Shown: positions 18,883 through 27,428 of the stretch, one piece after another
Layout: each line of letters begins with the position of its first letter
Position numbering within the stretch: position 1 is the stretch's first letter
Origin: Shinella fusca
GTDB taxonomy: Bacteria > Pseudomonadota > Alphaproteobacteria > Rhizobiales > Rhizobiaceae
Length of the DNA stretch: 64,000 nt
Assembly (NCBI RefSeq): GCF_014203155.1
Contig: NZ_JACHIK010000003.1
Location: 1 to 64,000, forward strand
Direction: 5' to 3'
Translations under genes and position numbers: made by a program
The notes under the pieces: model-generated
Databases searched by the model: none
What the model was told of the DNA's origin: nothing
What the model saw: only the letters and a program-made list of their open reading frames with translations

Positions 18883-19503
18883 TTACTGCAGCTTGCTCTT
18901 GAGGCGGTGGGTGAGGAGCCGCATCATGCGATCGTTGAAGTTCTTCGATTCCACCTTGTCGAAGCGGGCCTGGTCGGCGTCGTGCTTCGATACGGCGTCG
19001 GCGGTCGCGCGGTCGACGCGGGCCTGCATGCGCTCGCAGTCGGCCTCCGGCGGCAAGCGCTTCAAGGTGCGCTCCAGCTCGCGGGCGTGGTTGCGCGCGA
19101 TTTCGGCGTGGCGTTCCTCGTGGCGCTTGATATCGGCGGAAAGCGTGTCCCAGATCAGGGCGAGCGAGGGCGTTGCGCGCTTGCGGTTCTTCCAGCGCGG
19201 CAGGATGATCTTGGTCGAGAGCGTGACCTTCGCGTCGCCCACGGCGCAGCGGTTGCCGCGCTTCACATAGGTGACCGAGCCGCCCCACTTGATCTTGGTG
19301 GCGCCGGGATGGCGCGAGCCGTTGTGCATCATCACCGGGCCGCGCTTGCCCAGTTCCTCGTCGAGCTCGGCAGCCGTGTGCCCGCCGACGGAGAAATAGG
19401 CGAAGGACTTGGAGGTGATCGTCTCCGCGCGGGCGGACTGGAAAGCGAGGCAGGCGAGGGCACCCAGGGCACCAAGCGCCATCAGGCGGGCGACGGTCTT
19501 CAT
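18883..19503 (-). CDS. DUF922 secreted protease-like protein
   Basis: 206 residues with a clear signal peptide (cut after about residue 26, FQSARA). The body carries the DUF922 pattern, a family predicted to be zinc-dependent secreted proteases. The HEERHAEIA segment supplies a HExxH-like metal motif in the middle of the protein, and GRxxY-like turns and two Cys (possible disulfide) are present. Enzyme activity is inferred, not shown. Two in-frame ATGs compete: 19503 starts directly at MKTVARL, and 19515 has AAAGGA touching it, so spacing favours 19503. Transcribed away from folP. Confidence 0.75.
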   Translation of the reverse strand: MKTVARLMALGALGALACLAFQSARAETITSKSFAYFSVGGHTAAELDEELGKRGPVMMHNGSRHPGATKIKWGGSVTYVKRGNRCAVGDAKVTLSTKIILPRWKNRKRATPSLALIWDTLSADIKRHEERHAEIARNHARELERTLKRLPPEADCERMQARVDRATADAVSKHDADQARFDKVESKNFNDRMMRLLTHRLKSKLQ

Positions 19504-19648
19504 ACGGGTCTGCATTCCTTTTGCCGCCGGGTCCTTGCGGCGGTGGGCCGGCGAGGAGGCCGGTTGAACTTCCGCCAACCTTGGGGCATAGGCTCGGCGA
19601 GCGCAACACCCTTTGCCGGGTGCTGGTTAACCGCCGAAGGAAACCGTC

Positions 19649-20521
19649 ATGTTCTCGCCGTTCGATCCCTTTGACTGGAGGCTCGCCCATGGCCGGCATC
19701 TGGAGCTCGGCCCGCGCGGCCTCCTGATGGCCATCGTCAACGTCACGCCCGATTCCTTTTCCGACGGCGGCCGGTTCGATAGTGCCGACCGGGCGGTCGC
19801 GCAGGCGATCCTCTGTCTGGAAGAGGGCGCCGCCATCGTCGATATCGGCGGGGAATCGACCCGGCCGGACGCCGCGCCCGTGGCAGCCGCGGAGGAGCAG
19901 GACCGCATCCTTCCCGTTATCGAGGCGCTGGCCGGCACGACGGACGCCATCATCTCCGTCGACACCTACCGCGCCGAGACCGCGCGGCTTGCCGTTGCCG
20001 CCGGCGCGCATATCGTCAACGACGTGCACGGTCTCCAGCGCGAGCCCGGCATCGCGCGCGTCGCCGCCGAGACCGGCGCGGGGCTCTGCATCATGCATAC
20101 CGGCCGCGACCGCCGGAAGCTGCCCGACGTGGTGGAGGACCAGTATCTCTTCCTCGGCCGCTCGCTGGAGATCGCCCGCGAGGCGGGCGTTTCGCGAGAG
20201 GCCATGGTGCTCGATCCCGGCTTCGGCTTCGCCAAGGACACGGACGAGAATCTGGAGCTGATGGCGCGTTTCGGCGAGCTCTTCGGCTTCGGGCTGCCGC
20301 TTCTCGCCGGTACCTCGCGCAAGCGCTTCGTCGGGGCCGTCACCGGGCGCGATGCGGATGCGCGCGACGTGGGTACGGCCGCGACGACGGCGCTGCTTCG
20401 CGTTGCCGGCGCGGCGGTGTTCAGGGTGCACGATGTCGCAATCAACAGGGATGCGCTTGCCATGGCGGATGCTATGCTGGCGTCAGGGCGCAAGGTGAAG
20501 GCGCGCGAGACGCACGCCTGA
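19649..20521 (+). CDS. folP: Dihydropteroate synthase
   Basis: 290 residues. It joins p-aminobenzoate to 6-hydroxymethyl-dihydropterin pyrophosphate, the sulfonamide-sensitive step of folate synthesis. Hallmarks are MAIVNVTPDSFSDGG near residue 27 and DIGGESTRPDA near 69, then SVDTYRAE, LDPGFGFAKD and the AGTSRKRFVG loop. It is the first of three folate genes in order folP-folB-folK, with 23 bp to folB. Start has a GAAGGA ribosome site. Confidence 0.96.
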   Translation: MFSPFDPFDWRLAHGRHLELGPRGLLMAIVNVTPDSFSDGGRFDSADRAVAQAILCLEEGAAIVDIGGESTRPDAAPVAAAEEQDRILPVIEALAGTTDAIISVDTYRAETARLAVAAGAHIVNDVHGLQREPGIARVAAETGAGLCIMHTGRDRRKLPDVVEDQYLFLGRSLEIAREAGVSREAMVLDPGFGFAKDTDENLELMARFGELFGFGLPLLAGTSRKRFVGAVTGRDADARDVGTAATTALLRVAGAAVFRVHDVAINRDALAMADAMLASGRKVKARETHA

Positions 20522-20544
20522 CGGCGGGCCAGACAGGACGAACC

Positions 20545-20913
20545 ATGACCAGCACCTATACGATCACGCTCAAGAACTGCGCCTTCTTCGCCCGCCACGG
20601 GCTGCACGACGCCGAGGAATTCCTCGGCCAGCGCTTCTTCGTCGATGCGGAACTCGACGTGCGCCCGGAGCGCCCGCTTTCCGACGACGATATCGAATCG
20701 ACAGTCGACTACGGCGTCGCCTTCAAGGAGATCGAGAAGATCGTGCTCGGCCGGCGCCGCTACCTCATCGAGGCGGTGGCGCAGGAGATCGCCGTCGCGC
20801 TCTGCGCCCGCTTCCCGCAGATTTTTCGCGCACGGATTACGGTTCGCAAGCCGAGCGCGCCGGTTCCGGGCGTGCTCGATTATGTGCAGGTAACGGTCGA
20901 CCATGCCGTCTGA
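20545..20913 (+). CDS. folB: Dihydroneopterin aldolase
   Basis: 122 residues, the normal length. It splits 7,8-dihydroneopterin to 6-hydroxymethyl-dihydropterin and glycolaldehyde, giving the substrate for FolK. Conserved parts are the LKNCAFFARHGLHDAE start with the catalytic Glu, the ESTVDYGVAFKEIE strand-helix and RITVRKPSAPVPG with the conserved Lys. It lies between folP and folK and its end overlaps the folK start by 11 bases, a sign of coupled translation. Confidence 0.95.
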   Translation: MTSTYTITLKNCAFFARHGLHDAEEFLGQRFFVDAELDVRPERPLSDDDIESTVDYGVAFKEIEKIVLGRRRYLIEAVAQEIAVALCARFPQIFRARITVRKPSAPVPGVLDYVQVTVDHAV

Positions 20914-21421
20914 GGTGTTCCGCCGGGCCGCGCTCGGCCTCGGCGGCAATATCGGCGATCCCGTCCGCGCCATGGCCGATGCCCTGCAGGCGCTCGACGG
21001 GCGGGCGGATTGCCGCATCGCCGCCGTCTCGCGGCTCTATCGCACGCCGCCCTGGGGCAAGACCGACCAGGACTGGTTCTTCAACGCCTGCGCGCTGGTG
21101 GAGACGACGCTTTCCCCCGAGGCGCTGCTCGACACCTGCCTCGGCATCGAGCGCGACATGAAGCGCGAACGCAAGGAGCGCTGGGGACCGCGCACCATCG
21201 ACATCGACGTGCTGACCTATGAGGGCGTGGCGCAGGCCGGCGGCCGGCTGGAGCTGCCGCATCCGCGCATGACCGGCCGCGGCTTCGTGCTGATGCCGCT
21301 CGCCGACATCGCGCCCGCGATGGAGGTCGAGGGGGGCGCGGTGGCGGACTGGCTGAAGGAGGCGGATGTGGCGGGGATCGAGCCGGCGAGCGCCGGCCCG
21401 GAGTGGTGGCGGGTTACTTGA
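20903..21421 (+). CDS. folK: 2-amino-4-hydroxy-6-hydroxymethyldihydropteridine diphosphokinase
   Basis: 172 residues. It transfers pyrophosphate from ATP to the pterin made by FolB. Typical motifs are LGLGGNIGDP at the start, RTPPWGKTDQDWFFNACA, the RERKERWGPRTIDIDVL block that binds ATP and magnesium, and LPHPRMTGRGFVL. Third gene of the folate operon. Its 3' end overlaps by 8 bp the convergent gene for a secreted protein. Confidence 0.96.
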   Translation: MPSEVFRRAALGLGGNIGDPVRAMADALQALDGRADCRIAAVSRLYRTPPWGKTDQDWFFNACALVETTLSPEALLDTCLGIERDMKRERKERWGPRTIDIDVLTYEGVAQAGGRLELPHPRMTGRGFVLMPLADIAPAMEVEGGAVADWLKEADVAGIEPASAGPEWWRVT

Positions 21422-21962
21422 TCGAACCGACCGCGATGTCGTCGAGATTGCGGTCGAGCGACAGGCCGATGACCGGGATCATCCGGCTTTCGACTTTCAC
21501 CGAGATGGTGATGTTCATCTTGTTCTCGCTTTCGAGGCGAGCGATCATCGCGCCGTTGAGCTTCTGGCGGTTGATGCCGACGACGACCTTGTTGCCGGCG
21601 ACCTGGCCGGAGGTGATGTCGAGGCCCTTGCCGGCCGCCCCGTCGAGGAACTTGCCCTTGTAGGTGCCGCCCGAGCGGGTGATCAGCGCGGACATCGGCT
21701 GCTTAAAGACGCCGACGCGGCAGAAGCCGTCGAGCTGGATGCCGGCATCCCTGGCGGCTGCCGGATCGCCCGTCAGGTTGCAGTTGAACTTGGTGCCCTT
21801 GTACTTGCCGGCGACGATCTCGCCGCTGCCCTGCCAGTTGCCGGCGACCTGATCGAAGAAGGCCTTGTCGCGCGAGCCTGCGGCGGCCGGAAGGGCGAAG
21901 GTGGTGGCTGCGAGGATGGCCGCTGCGGAAGCGCGGGCGATCAAAGAAGTGCGCGAATACAT
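21414..21962 (-). CDS. Secreted protein of unknown function
   Basis: 182 residues. A signal peptide ends near residue 28 (ALPAAAG); the mature part (GNWQGSGEIVAGKYKG onward) is rich in Gly, Lys and small residues and looks beta-rich, with two Cys that could form a disulfide. No family I can name with confidence. The start at 21962 has AAGGATC ahead of it. A TTAACCAT site on the minus strand (22026-22033) lies 64 bp upstream. It converges on folK. Confidence 0.7.
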   Translation of the reverse strand: MYSRTSLIARASAAAILAATTFALPAAAGSRDKAFFDQVAGNWQGSGEIVAGKYKGTKFNCNLTGDPAAARDAGIQLDGFCRVGVFKQPMSALITRSGGTYKGKFLDGAAGKGLDITSGQVAGNKVVVGINRQKLNGAMIARLESENKMNITISVKVESRMIPVIGLSLDRNLDDIAVGSIK

Positions 21963-22111
21963 GAACGATCCTTGACGGGCGATGGCCATCTGGCCTGCTT
22001 TTCTGGCGAGAAGGTTTGCGCGAAAATGGTTAATGGACAGTTTCCCGCCATGCCCGGCCCGCAGGATTTGATATCGGCTCACGCCCGGAAAACCGGGGTG
22101 TTGCCGTGAGG

Positions 22112-23161
22112 TCACGCTTCGTCGCGCCGGCCGGCCGCCGAACCCGGTGCAAGGTCGCCGATGAAATCGCCGATGCCCGGCCGTTTCAGCGCTCGGAAGG
22201 GCATCGGGCGGCAGAGGTCCATGGCGGCGATGCCGATCCGCGCCGTCATCAGCCCGTTGATGACGCCTTCGCCGAGCCGCGCGGAGAGCTTTGAGGCAAG
22301 CCCGTGGCCGAGCACCTGCTGCACGAGGCTGTCTCCCATGGCGATCGACCCGGTGACGGCAAGATGGGCGATGACGTCGCGCATCAGCCGCAGCATGCCG
22401 ATCTTGCCTGGATGCCCGCCGTAAAGCTCGGCCATGGCGCGCACCAGCCGGCTGCTCTCGAAGATCACGTAGCCGAGGTCGACGAGCGCGCGCGGGCTAA
22501 CCGCCGTGACGATGGAGACGCGCTTGGCCGCGCCGAGGATGAGGGCGCGGGCCTCGCGGTCGAGCGGGGCCATGAGCTCGCGTTCGGCAAGGTCGACGAG
22601 CTGGGCGGCGTCGATGATCTCGCCCTCCGTCTCGGCGAGCCGCGCCCGGCCGCGCGCCGTCTGCGGGCGGGCGGCGAGGAGGTGGACGAGGCGGGCGACG
22701 ATGGCCCGGCCGACGGCCGGCGAGGGCGAGGCCGCCGCGTCCGCGATATCGCGCTTGAGGTCCTGCACAGCGGCAAGGCCGCGAAGGCCGGAAAGTTCGC
22801 GCACGACGAGGCCGAGGAGCGCCAGCACCGCGACGGCCGCGGCCGCCAGCGCCAGATAGCCGAGCCAGTCGTTGCGGCTGAAGAGGTCGCGGATCAGCGC
22901 GTCCACCCACAGGCCGACGGCGAGCGAGACGAGGAGGCCGAGCGCGCCTGTCGCGATTCGCCCGAGCGTCAGGCGGCGCGGGCGGGGCGTCGCCACCGGC
23001 GGCACGAGGTCCGGCAGGCCGGCGGTCGTCTCGATGAACGGGTCCTCCGCATCCGGCGTCAGCGTCACCGCATCCTCGAAGGCGGCGGGGCGGCGGGGCT
23101 CTTTTTCCGGTGCGTCGGGGGAGAGCGAGAAGGCGGCGGGCCTGCGCGGACGGTCGGTCAT
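22112..23161 (-). CDS. ycjF: YcjF-like inner membrane protein (UPF0283/TIGR01620, DUF697)
   Basis: 349 residues. A charged N-terminus of about 65 residues, two membrane spans (about 68-88 and 100-122), then a helical region and the DUF697 domain (RALVDLGYVIFESSRLVRAMAELYGG). The family is almost always paired with the GTPase-like YcjX, as here: the start codon overlaps the ycjX stop by four bases (ATGA). Function is unknown; in enterobacteria the pair belongs to the sigma-32/phage-shock neighbourhood. Confidence 0.85.
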   Translation of the reverse strand: MTDRPRRPAAFSLSPDAPEKEPRRPAAFEDAVTLTPDAEDPFIETTAGLPDLVPPVATPRPRRLTLGRIATGALGLLVSLAVGLWVDALIRDLFSRNDWLGYLALAAAAVAVLALLGLVVRELSGLRGLAAVQDLKRDIADAAASPSPAVGRAIVARLVHLLAARPQTARGRARLAETEGEIIDAAQLVDLAERELMAPLDREARALILGAAKRVSIVTAVSPRALVDLGYVIFESSRLVRAMAELYGGHPGKIGMLRLMRDVIAHLAVTGSIAMGDSLVQQVLGHGLASKLSARLGEGVINGLMTARIGIAAMDLCRPMPFRALKRPGIGDFIGDLAPGSAAGRRDEA

Positions 23162-24630
23162 GCGAGCCGGTCTCCGATGAGATATTGCAGCGCGCGGTCG
23201 AGGCGGATGTGCGGCACCGACAGTTTCAGGCCGCCGCCGGTCTCCTCGATATGCGGCGGGCGGAAGCGCACGAAGTTGAGGAGCGGCGGATCGCCTTCGG
23301 AATGCGATTCAAGTTCCTGAAAAAGCGAGTCCGGATTCTTCGGCAAGTCCCCGGGAAATATGGCGGTTTTCCTCTCGCCGTCGAAGGTCTCGCCGTCGAT
23401 CGTCTCGCCCGCCATCGGCGTTCCGACGATGACCGGCAGGTTCTCGCCGTCGTGCTTGACGGTCGCCTCGCGGGTGGCGCGCACGGAGGCGAGCGCCATC
23501 ACCTCGATGCCCGCCCCGCTCATGCCGATGCGCTCGATGGCCCGCTCGACGAGCCGGCGCGTGACGGCCTCCAGCCGCGGATGGCTCTCGTGGTGCAGGT
23601 GGTCGGCCTTGGTGGCGGCGATCACGATGCGGTCGATGCGCCTCGTGACGAGCGAGGAGAGGAAGCCGTTGGTGCCGGCGCGGAAGCAGTCGAGCACGTC
23701 GCCGAGCGCGCGTTCTAGGTCGTGCACGGCCTCCGCGCCGCGGTTGATCGCCTGGAGCGCGTCGATCAGCACGATCTGCCGGTCGAGGCGGGCGAAATGC
23801 TCGCGGAAGAAGGGGCGAACGACATGGGTCTTGTAGGCCTCGTAGCGGCGCTCCATCATCGCGTGCAGCGAGCCCCGGGCCGGTTTTCCCTCCGGCAGGC
23901 CCGGCAGCGGTGCGAAGGTGAGGGCGGGCGAGCCTTCGAGGTCGCCGGGCATCAGGAAGCGGCCGGGCGGCAGGGTGGAGAGCGAGCGTTCGTCGGATTT
24001 GCAGGCCTTCAGGTAGGCGGTGAAGCTCTCCGCAAGGGAACGCGCCGTCGCCTCCTCGGCCGCGGCGGCGGGATCGACGGTGGCGGAAAGGGCGAGCCAG
24101 TCGCGGGCAAGCTCGGCGCGGATGCCGGAGCCGGCGAGCGCCACGGTATTTTCGCTGAAGGTGCGGAAATCCTGCCCGAGCAGCGGCAGGTCGAGCAGCC
24201 ATTCGCCGGGATAGTCGACGATATCGATGGAAAGGCGCCCCGGCGAGAACATCCGGTTCCAGCCGGAGGCGCTTTCGTAGTCGAGCGTGATGCGCAGCTG
24301 CGAGATGGCGCGGGTCGAATCCGGCCAGAGCCGGTCGGCGACGAGGGCGCGGATATGGTCCTCGTACTGGAAGCGCGGCACGGCATCGTCCGGCTGCGGC
24401 TCCAGCCTGATCTTCGAGACGCGGCCCGAGCGCACCGCTTCGAGCAGCGGCAGGCGCCCGCCGTTGAGGAGATTGTGCACGAGGGAGGAGATGAAGACCG
24501 TCTTGCCGGCGCGCGAAAGGCCCGTCACGCCGAGGCGGATCGACGGGTTGACGAGGCCGGCGGCGCGCCCGGCGAGCGTATCGAGCGCCAGCAGGGCGTC
24601 GTCTGTGAGGGTGGTCAGGCTAGGCGGCAC
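23158..24630 (-). CDS. ycjX: YcjX-like P-loop protein (DUF463)
   Basis: 490 residues. The P-loop is GLSRAGKT near residue 42, and DIVDYPGEWLLDLPL matches the Walker B/switch region of this GTPase-like family. Start is a GTG at 24630 with GGAAAG about eight bases before, giving a protein that begins PPSLTTLTDDAL; the frame remains open farther upstream but without a start in context. Its stop overlaps the ycjF start. The pair is likely one operon; what it senses is unknown. Confidence 0.87.
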   Translation of the reverse strand: MPPSLTTLTDDALLALDTLAGRAAGLVNPSIRLGVTGLSRAGKTVFISSLVHNLLNGGRLPLLEAVRSGRVSKIRLEPQPDDAVPRFQYEDHIRALVADRLWPDSTRAISQLRITLDYESASGWNRMFSPGRLSIDIVDYPGEWLLDLPLLGQDFRTFSENTVALAGSGIRAELARDWLALSATVDPAAAAEEATARSLAESFTAYLKACKSDERSLSTLPPGRFLMPGDLEGSPALTFAPLPGLPEGKPARGSLHAMMERRYEAYKTHVVRPFFREHFARLDRQIVLIDALQAINRGAEAVHDLERALGDVLDCFRAGTNGFLSSLVTRRIDRIVIAATKADHLHHESHPRLEAVTRRLVERAIERIGMSGAGIEVMALASVRATREATVKHDGENLPVIVGTPMAGETIDGETFDGERKTAIFPGDLPKNPDSLFQELESHSEGDPPLLNFVRFRPPHIEETGGGLKLSVPHIRLDRALQYLIGDRLA

Positions 24631-24700
24631 GGTCTCTTTCCAGCATCGAAGGCGATATAGGAAGCGCGGTCCGGCGAAAAAAGAGGCGCCGCCGTTTCGT

Positions 24701-25225
24701 TCAGGTGACCCGGTTCGGCGCCATGAAGCCTGCAAGGCAGGCGCCGCTGTAGTCCGCCTCCGTCGGGCGTTTGTCGAAATCGACGATGGCAAGGCCCGCG
24801 GTCGGATAGCCGAAGGGGGTGGCCGTCTCGGCCATCGCCTTGCCGACGAGGCGGAAGAAGAACTCCTCGATCATCGGATTGTGCCCGACGATCATCACGG
24901 CCTTTTCCTGCCGCTCGGCGAAGGCGAGCTCCGCATAGGTGTCGACCGTGCCGGAATAGAGCGAATCCACATAGGCGATGGGGAGCTCCTCGCTCATCGT
25001 GCGGTGGAAGGGTTCCGCCGTCTGGTGGCAGCGCACGGCGGTGGAGGAGAAGATGACGTCCGGGCGGTAGCCCTGGTCTGCCGCTTCCTCGGCGATCACC
25101 TCGGCCTCCGCGAAGCCCTCGTCGTCGAGCGCGCGGTCGAAATCCGACTGGCCGGGCTGCGTCCAGGCGGCGCGGGCGTGGCGGAGGATATAGAGCCGGA
25201 AAGCCGGCGTGCCGAGAGATGCCAA
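24701..25225 (-). CDS. SixA-like histidine phosphatase
   Basis: 174 residues when read from a TTG at 25225, which has GGAGG seven bases upstream and begins just before the conserved FRLYILRHARAAW motif. An ATG at 25279 would add 18 residues. The RHA catalytic motif near residue 14, a following FSSTAVRCHQTAE and the VGHNPMIEE second histidine motif are intact. SixA-type enzymes remove phosphate from Hpt histidines in phosphorelays, but many relatives act on small molecules. The closeness of an Hpt gene and CckA in the window is suggestive only. Divergent from dksA. Confidence 0.82.
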   Translation of the reverse strand: MASLGTPAFRLYILRHARAAWTQPGQSDFDRALDDEGFAEAEVIAEEAADQGYRPDVIFSSTAVRCHQTAEPFHRTMSEELPIAYVDSLYSGTVDTYAELAFAERQEKAVMIVGHNPMIEEFFFRLVGKAMAETATPFGYPTAGLAIVDFDKRPTEADYSGACLAGFMAPNRVT

Positions 25226-25624
25226 GTCGTGTCCTCCATCCGACCGCGGCCGGTGATCGGCGGCGCTTTCCGATTTCATGTCTTCCCGCGCCGGAAAGAT
25301 CAACCGCTTTTGAACGGACGACAGCTTCGCGAAAGCAAAACGCGCACTATCTATGGGAAGGATGCGCGTTCCTGCCCGTATGGCGGCGGAACGGGGCCGG
25401 AAAGGCAGTCCGGTCGCGACCTCCGTCTTGCGGGAAAGGGCAAATGGTTTCGCCCTTCCATCGGCGGGTTTTGCCATCCCGTTGTAATCTTGATGAAATA
25501 TTCGTCGGGCAAGGACCGCAGATCAAGGCAGGCGCGAAAACCGTGGGTAATTCCCGGCAGGCTTGAATCAGGAAACCCGTAGGGATATACAGCGCGCCTT
25601 GAGATGTTCTTCAGGAGAATCGCG
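25226..25624. other. 399-bp divergent intergenic region (SixA-like / dksA)
   Basis: Contains the dksA promoter at 25562-25590 close to the dksA start. The remaining bases have no convincing coding frame and no long inverted repeat. The long dksA upstream stretch may hold regulatory sites but none could be named. Confidence 0.55.
25562..25590 (+). promoter_or_regulatory. Housekeeping promoter of dksA
   Basis: CTTGAA (25562-25567), a 17-base spacer and ATATAC (25585-25590) closely match the rhizobial sigma-70 consensus CTTGAC-N17-CTATAT. It would place transcription start near 25597, giving a leader of about 28 bases with the AGGAGA ribosome site. Confidence 0.65.
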
Positions 25625-26044
25625 TTGAGTGAGAAGATCGATCTTAGCAATTTCGTCCTCGACGAGGACGAGGAATTCATGAACGCAAACCAGCGGGCTT
25701 ACTTTCGAGCGAAGCTGAACGCCTGGAAAAACGATATTCTGCGCGAAGCGCGCGAAACCCTCGATCATCTGGCGGAAGAAAGCGCCAACCACCCGGACCT
25801 CGCGGACCGGGCATCCTCGGAAACCGACCGGGCCATCGAACTTCGGGCACGCGATCGCCAGCGCAAGCTGATCTCCAAGATCGATGCGGCACTGCAGCGT
25901 CTCGACGAAGGCACCTACGGCTATTGCGAGGAAACGGGCGAACCGATCGGCCTCAAGCGTCTCGACGCCCGCCCGATCGCCACGCTCTCGATCGAGGCGC
26001 AGGAGCGCCATGAACGCAGGGAGAAGGTGTATCGCGACGAATAG
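25625..26044 (+). CDS. dksA: RNA polymerase-binding transcription factor DksA
   Basis: 139 residues read from TTG at 25625, with AGGAGA seven bases before; this start gives the known rhizobial N-terminus SEKIDLSNFVLDEDEE. DksA enters the secondary channel of RNA polymerase and, with ppGpp, tunes stable-RNA and biosynthesis promoters. A coiled coil spans about residues 35-105. The C-terminal finger has one Cys only (GYCEETGEPIGLKRLDARP, then ATLSIEAQ): the other three zinc-ligand positions are Thr, Ser and Ala, so zinc is probably not bound. A strong terminator follows. Confidence 0.93.
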   Translation: MSEKIDLSNFVLDEDEEFMNANQRAYFRAKLNAWKNDILREARETLDHLAEESANHPDLADRASSETDRAIELRARDRQRKLISKIDAALQRLDEGTYGYCEETGEPIGLKRLDARPIATLSIEAQERHERREKVYRDE

Positions 26045-26142
26045 GCGCGTCCCGCGGGCCCGAGGAGGCCTGCAGGCATCGCCTTGAAGGAACGACACCG
26101 GAATATCCGGTGCAGGCCGGCTTCGGGCTGTACCATCAATTG

Positions 26143-26178
26143 AAAGCCGCCGGAAACGTCCGTTTCCAGCGGCTTTTT
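26143..26178 (+). terminator. Intrinsic terminator of dksA
   Basis: Arms aaagccgccggaaac and gtttccagcggcttt (a near-perfect stem with one unpaired or mismatched pair) enclose gtcc and are followed by a T-run (ggctttttctttg). It lies about 100 bp after the dksA stop and may also serve the convergent FliO-like gene. Confidence 0.85.
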
Positions 26179-26196
26179 CTTTGAGGTGTCGTGGCT

Positions 26197-27159
26197 TCAG
26201 GATTTGCGGTTGGCCGCGATCTCGCCGAGCAGGCGCGCCATTTCCGCCTCGGTCTCTTCCCGGCTCTTGGCGGGCGGCTGCTGGCCCTGACTGGTTGCGC
26301 CGAAGCCCTGCCCGGATGGGGCGACCGGCTGCACGGCGGCGCGCGCGGGCGCGGCGAGGGCCGCGTTGCTCGTCATTTCCGCTTCGAGGATCTTTTCGAA
26401 TTCGCTGACCAGCGCCGGATTGTCGGCGGTTTTTTCCGCCGGCTTCGCATTCCCCGCCGTCACCGGGCGCTGCACGGCCTGGCCCTGGGCCGCGGTGGTG
26501 GTTGCCGCGACCTGCGGCGTCAGCACGCGCTGGCGGTTCTGTTCCAGAAGGTCTTCCACGCGCCGCTCCGGCGTGCGCTGCTGGGCCGCGGCCTGCACCT
26601 GATGGGCGGTTGCCGGCTGGGAAACCGGGCGGACCGGCACGGGGCGGGCGGCGGTCTCCTCGTCGGCGGCGTAGAGCACCTTGCCCATGGCGGAAACGCC
26701 GTCGGGCTGGTTGGCCGGGCGGCGCTCGGCGGCGCTTGCCGTCGCGACGGCGGCGGAACGGGCGGCGACCGGCGTTTCGACCGGCCTGGCGACGGTTTCC
26801 TGCGCCGGCTGCTGCACGGGCTCGGCCTTGTGCGCCTTCTGCTCCACCGGCTGCGCGGTGCTTTCGGCCGGCGTGGACACGATGCGCGATTCGATCACCA
26901 CGTCCGTCGGTCCTCCGATCATGATGAGATGTTCCACGTCGTCGCGGCGCACCAGCACGAGCCGGCGGCGCGTATCGATCGCCGCGGCGTCGAGCACGGC
27001 AAGGCGCGGCAGCCGGTTGCGCCCGCCGCGGATGAACGGCGAGGAGGGGCGGCCGCGGACGATCCACAGCACGAGCGCGAGGCAGAGAAGGCCGAGCAGC
27101 ACCACCACGGCGGCGACGATGAATTTCGTGCCGTTCTCGGTGAGAATCTCCTGGAACAT
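26197..27159 (-). CDS. FliO-domain protein (flagellar biosynthesis FliO-like)
   Basis: 320 residues. A short outer N-terminus, one membrane span (about 13-34), then a compact FliO-like domain to about residue 95 (LAVLDAAAIDTRRRLVLVRR, with the HLIMIGG strand), and a 220-residue Ala/Gln/Pro/Val-rich tail with no recognisable fold. FliO helps assemble the FliPQR export gate in flagella. Here it sits alone between dksA and cckA with no flagellar gene nearby, so it may be a FliO-like protein with another role. It faces away from cckA. Confidence 0.7.
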   Translation of the reverse strand: MFQEILTENGTKFIVAAVVVLLGLLCLALVLWIVRGRPSSPFIRGGRNRLPRLAVLDAAAIDTRRRLVLVRRDDVEHLIMIGGPTDVVIESRIVSTPAESTAQPVEQKAHKAEPVQQPAQETVARPVETPVAARSAAVATASAAERRPANQPDGVSAMGKVLYAADEETAARPVPVRPVSQPATAHQVQAAAQQRTPERRVEDLLEQNRQRVLTPQVAATTTAAQGQAVQRPVTAGNAKPAEKTADNPALVSEFEKILEAEMTSNAALAAPARAAVQPVAPSGQGFGATSQGQQPPAKSREETEAEMARLLGEIAANRKS

Positions 27160-27428
27160 GGGCGGTTACTCCTTTTCGGCACGGTGGCTGCATTTGAAGG
27201 CTTTTTTCGGGCTCCTACAAGCCGCCTTCGCCGGTTGTCCAGCGCCGATTGCTGGCCTGGGCGGCCCTGCGGCCGGCAATCGGCGGAATCAGCGGGAATA
27301 TTCCCTGTGAATTGGCAACCTTGCTTCCCCTCGACGGCTTTTTGCGCTTCCCTCGGGCGGATAAACATGATTCCCGCATCGCATGCGGATGGCAGACAGT
27401 GCCGCGCGCCGGTGCAGACGAGGGATTG

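Noticed and set aside
19620-19632. GGTTAACC before folP as a CtrA half-site
   Set aside because: It is followed by GCC and does not match TTAACCAT; no second half with correct spacing.
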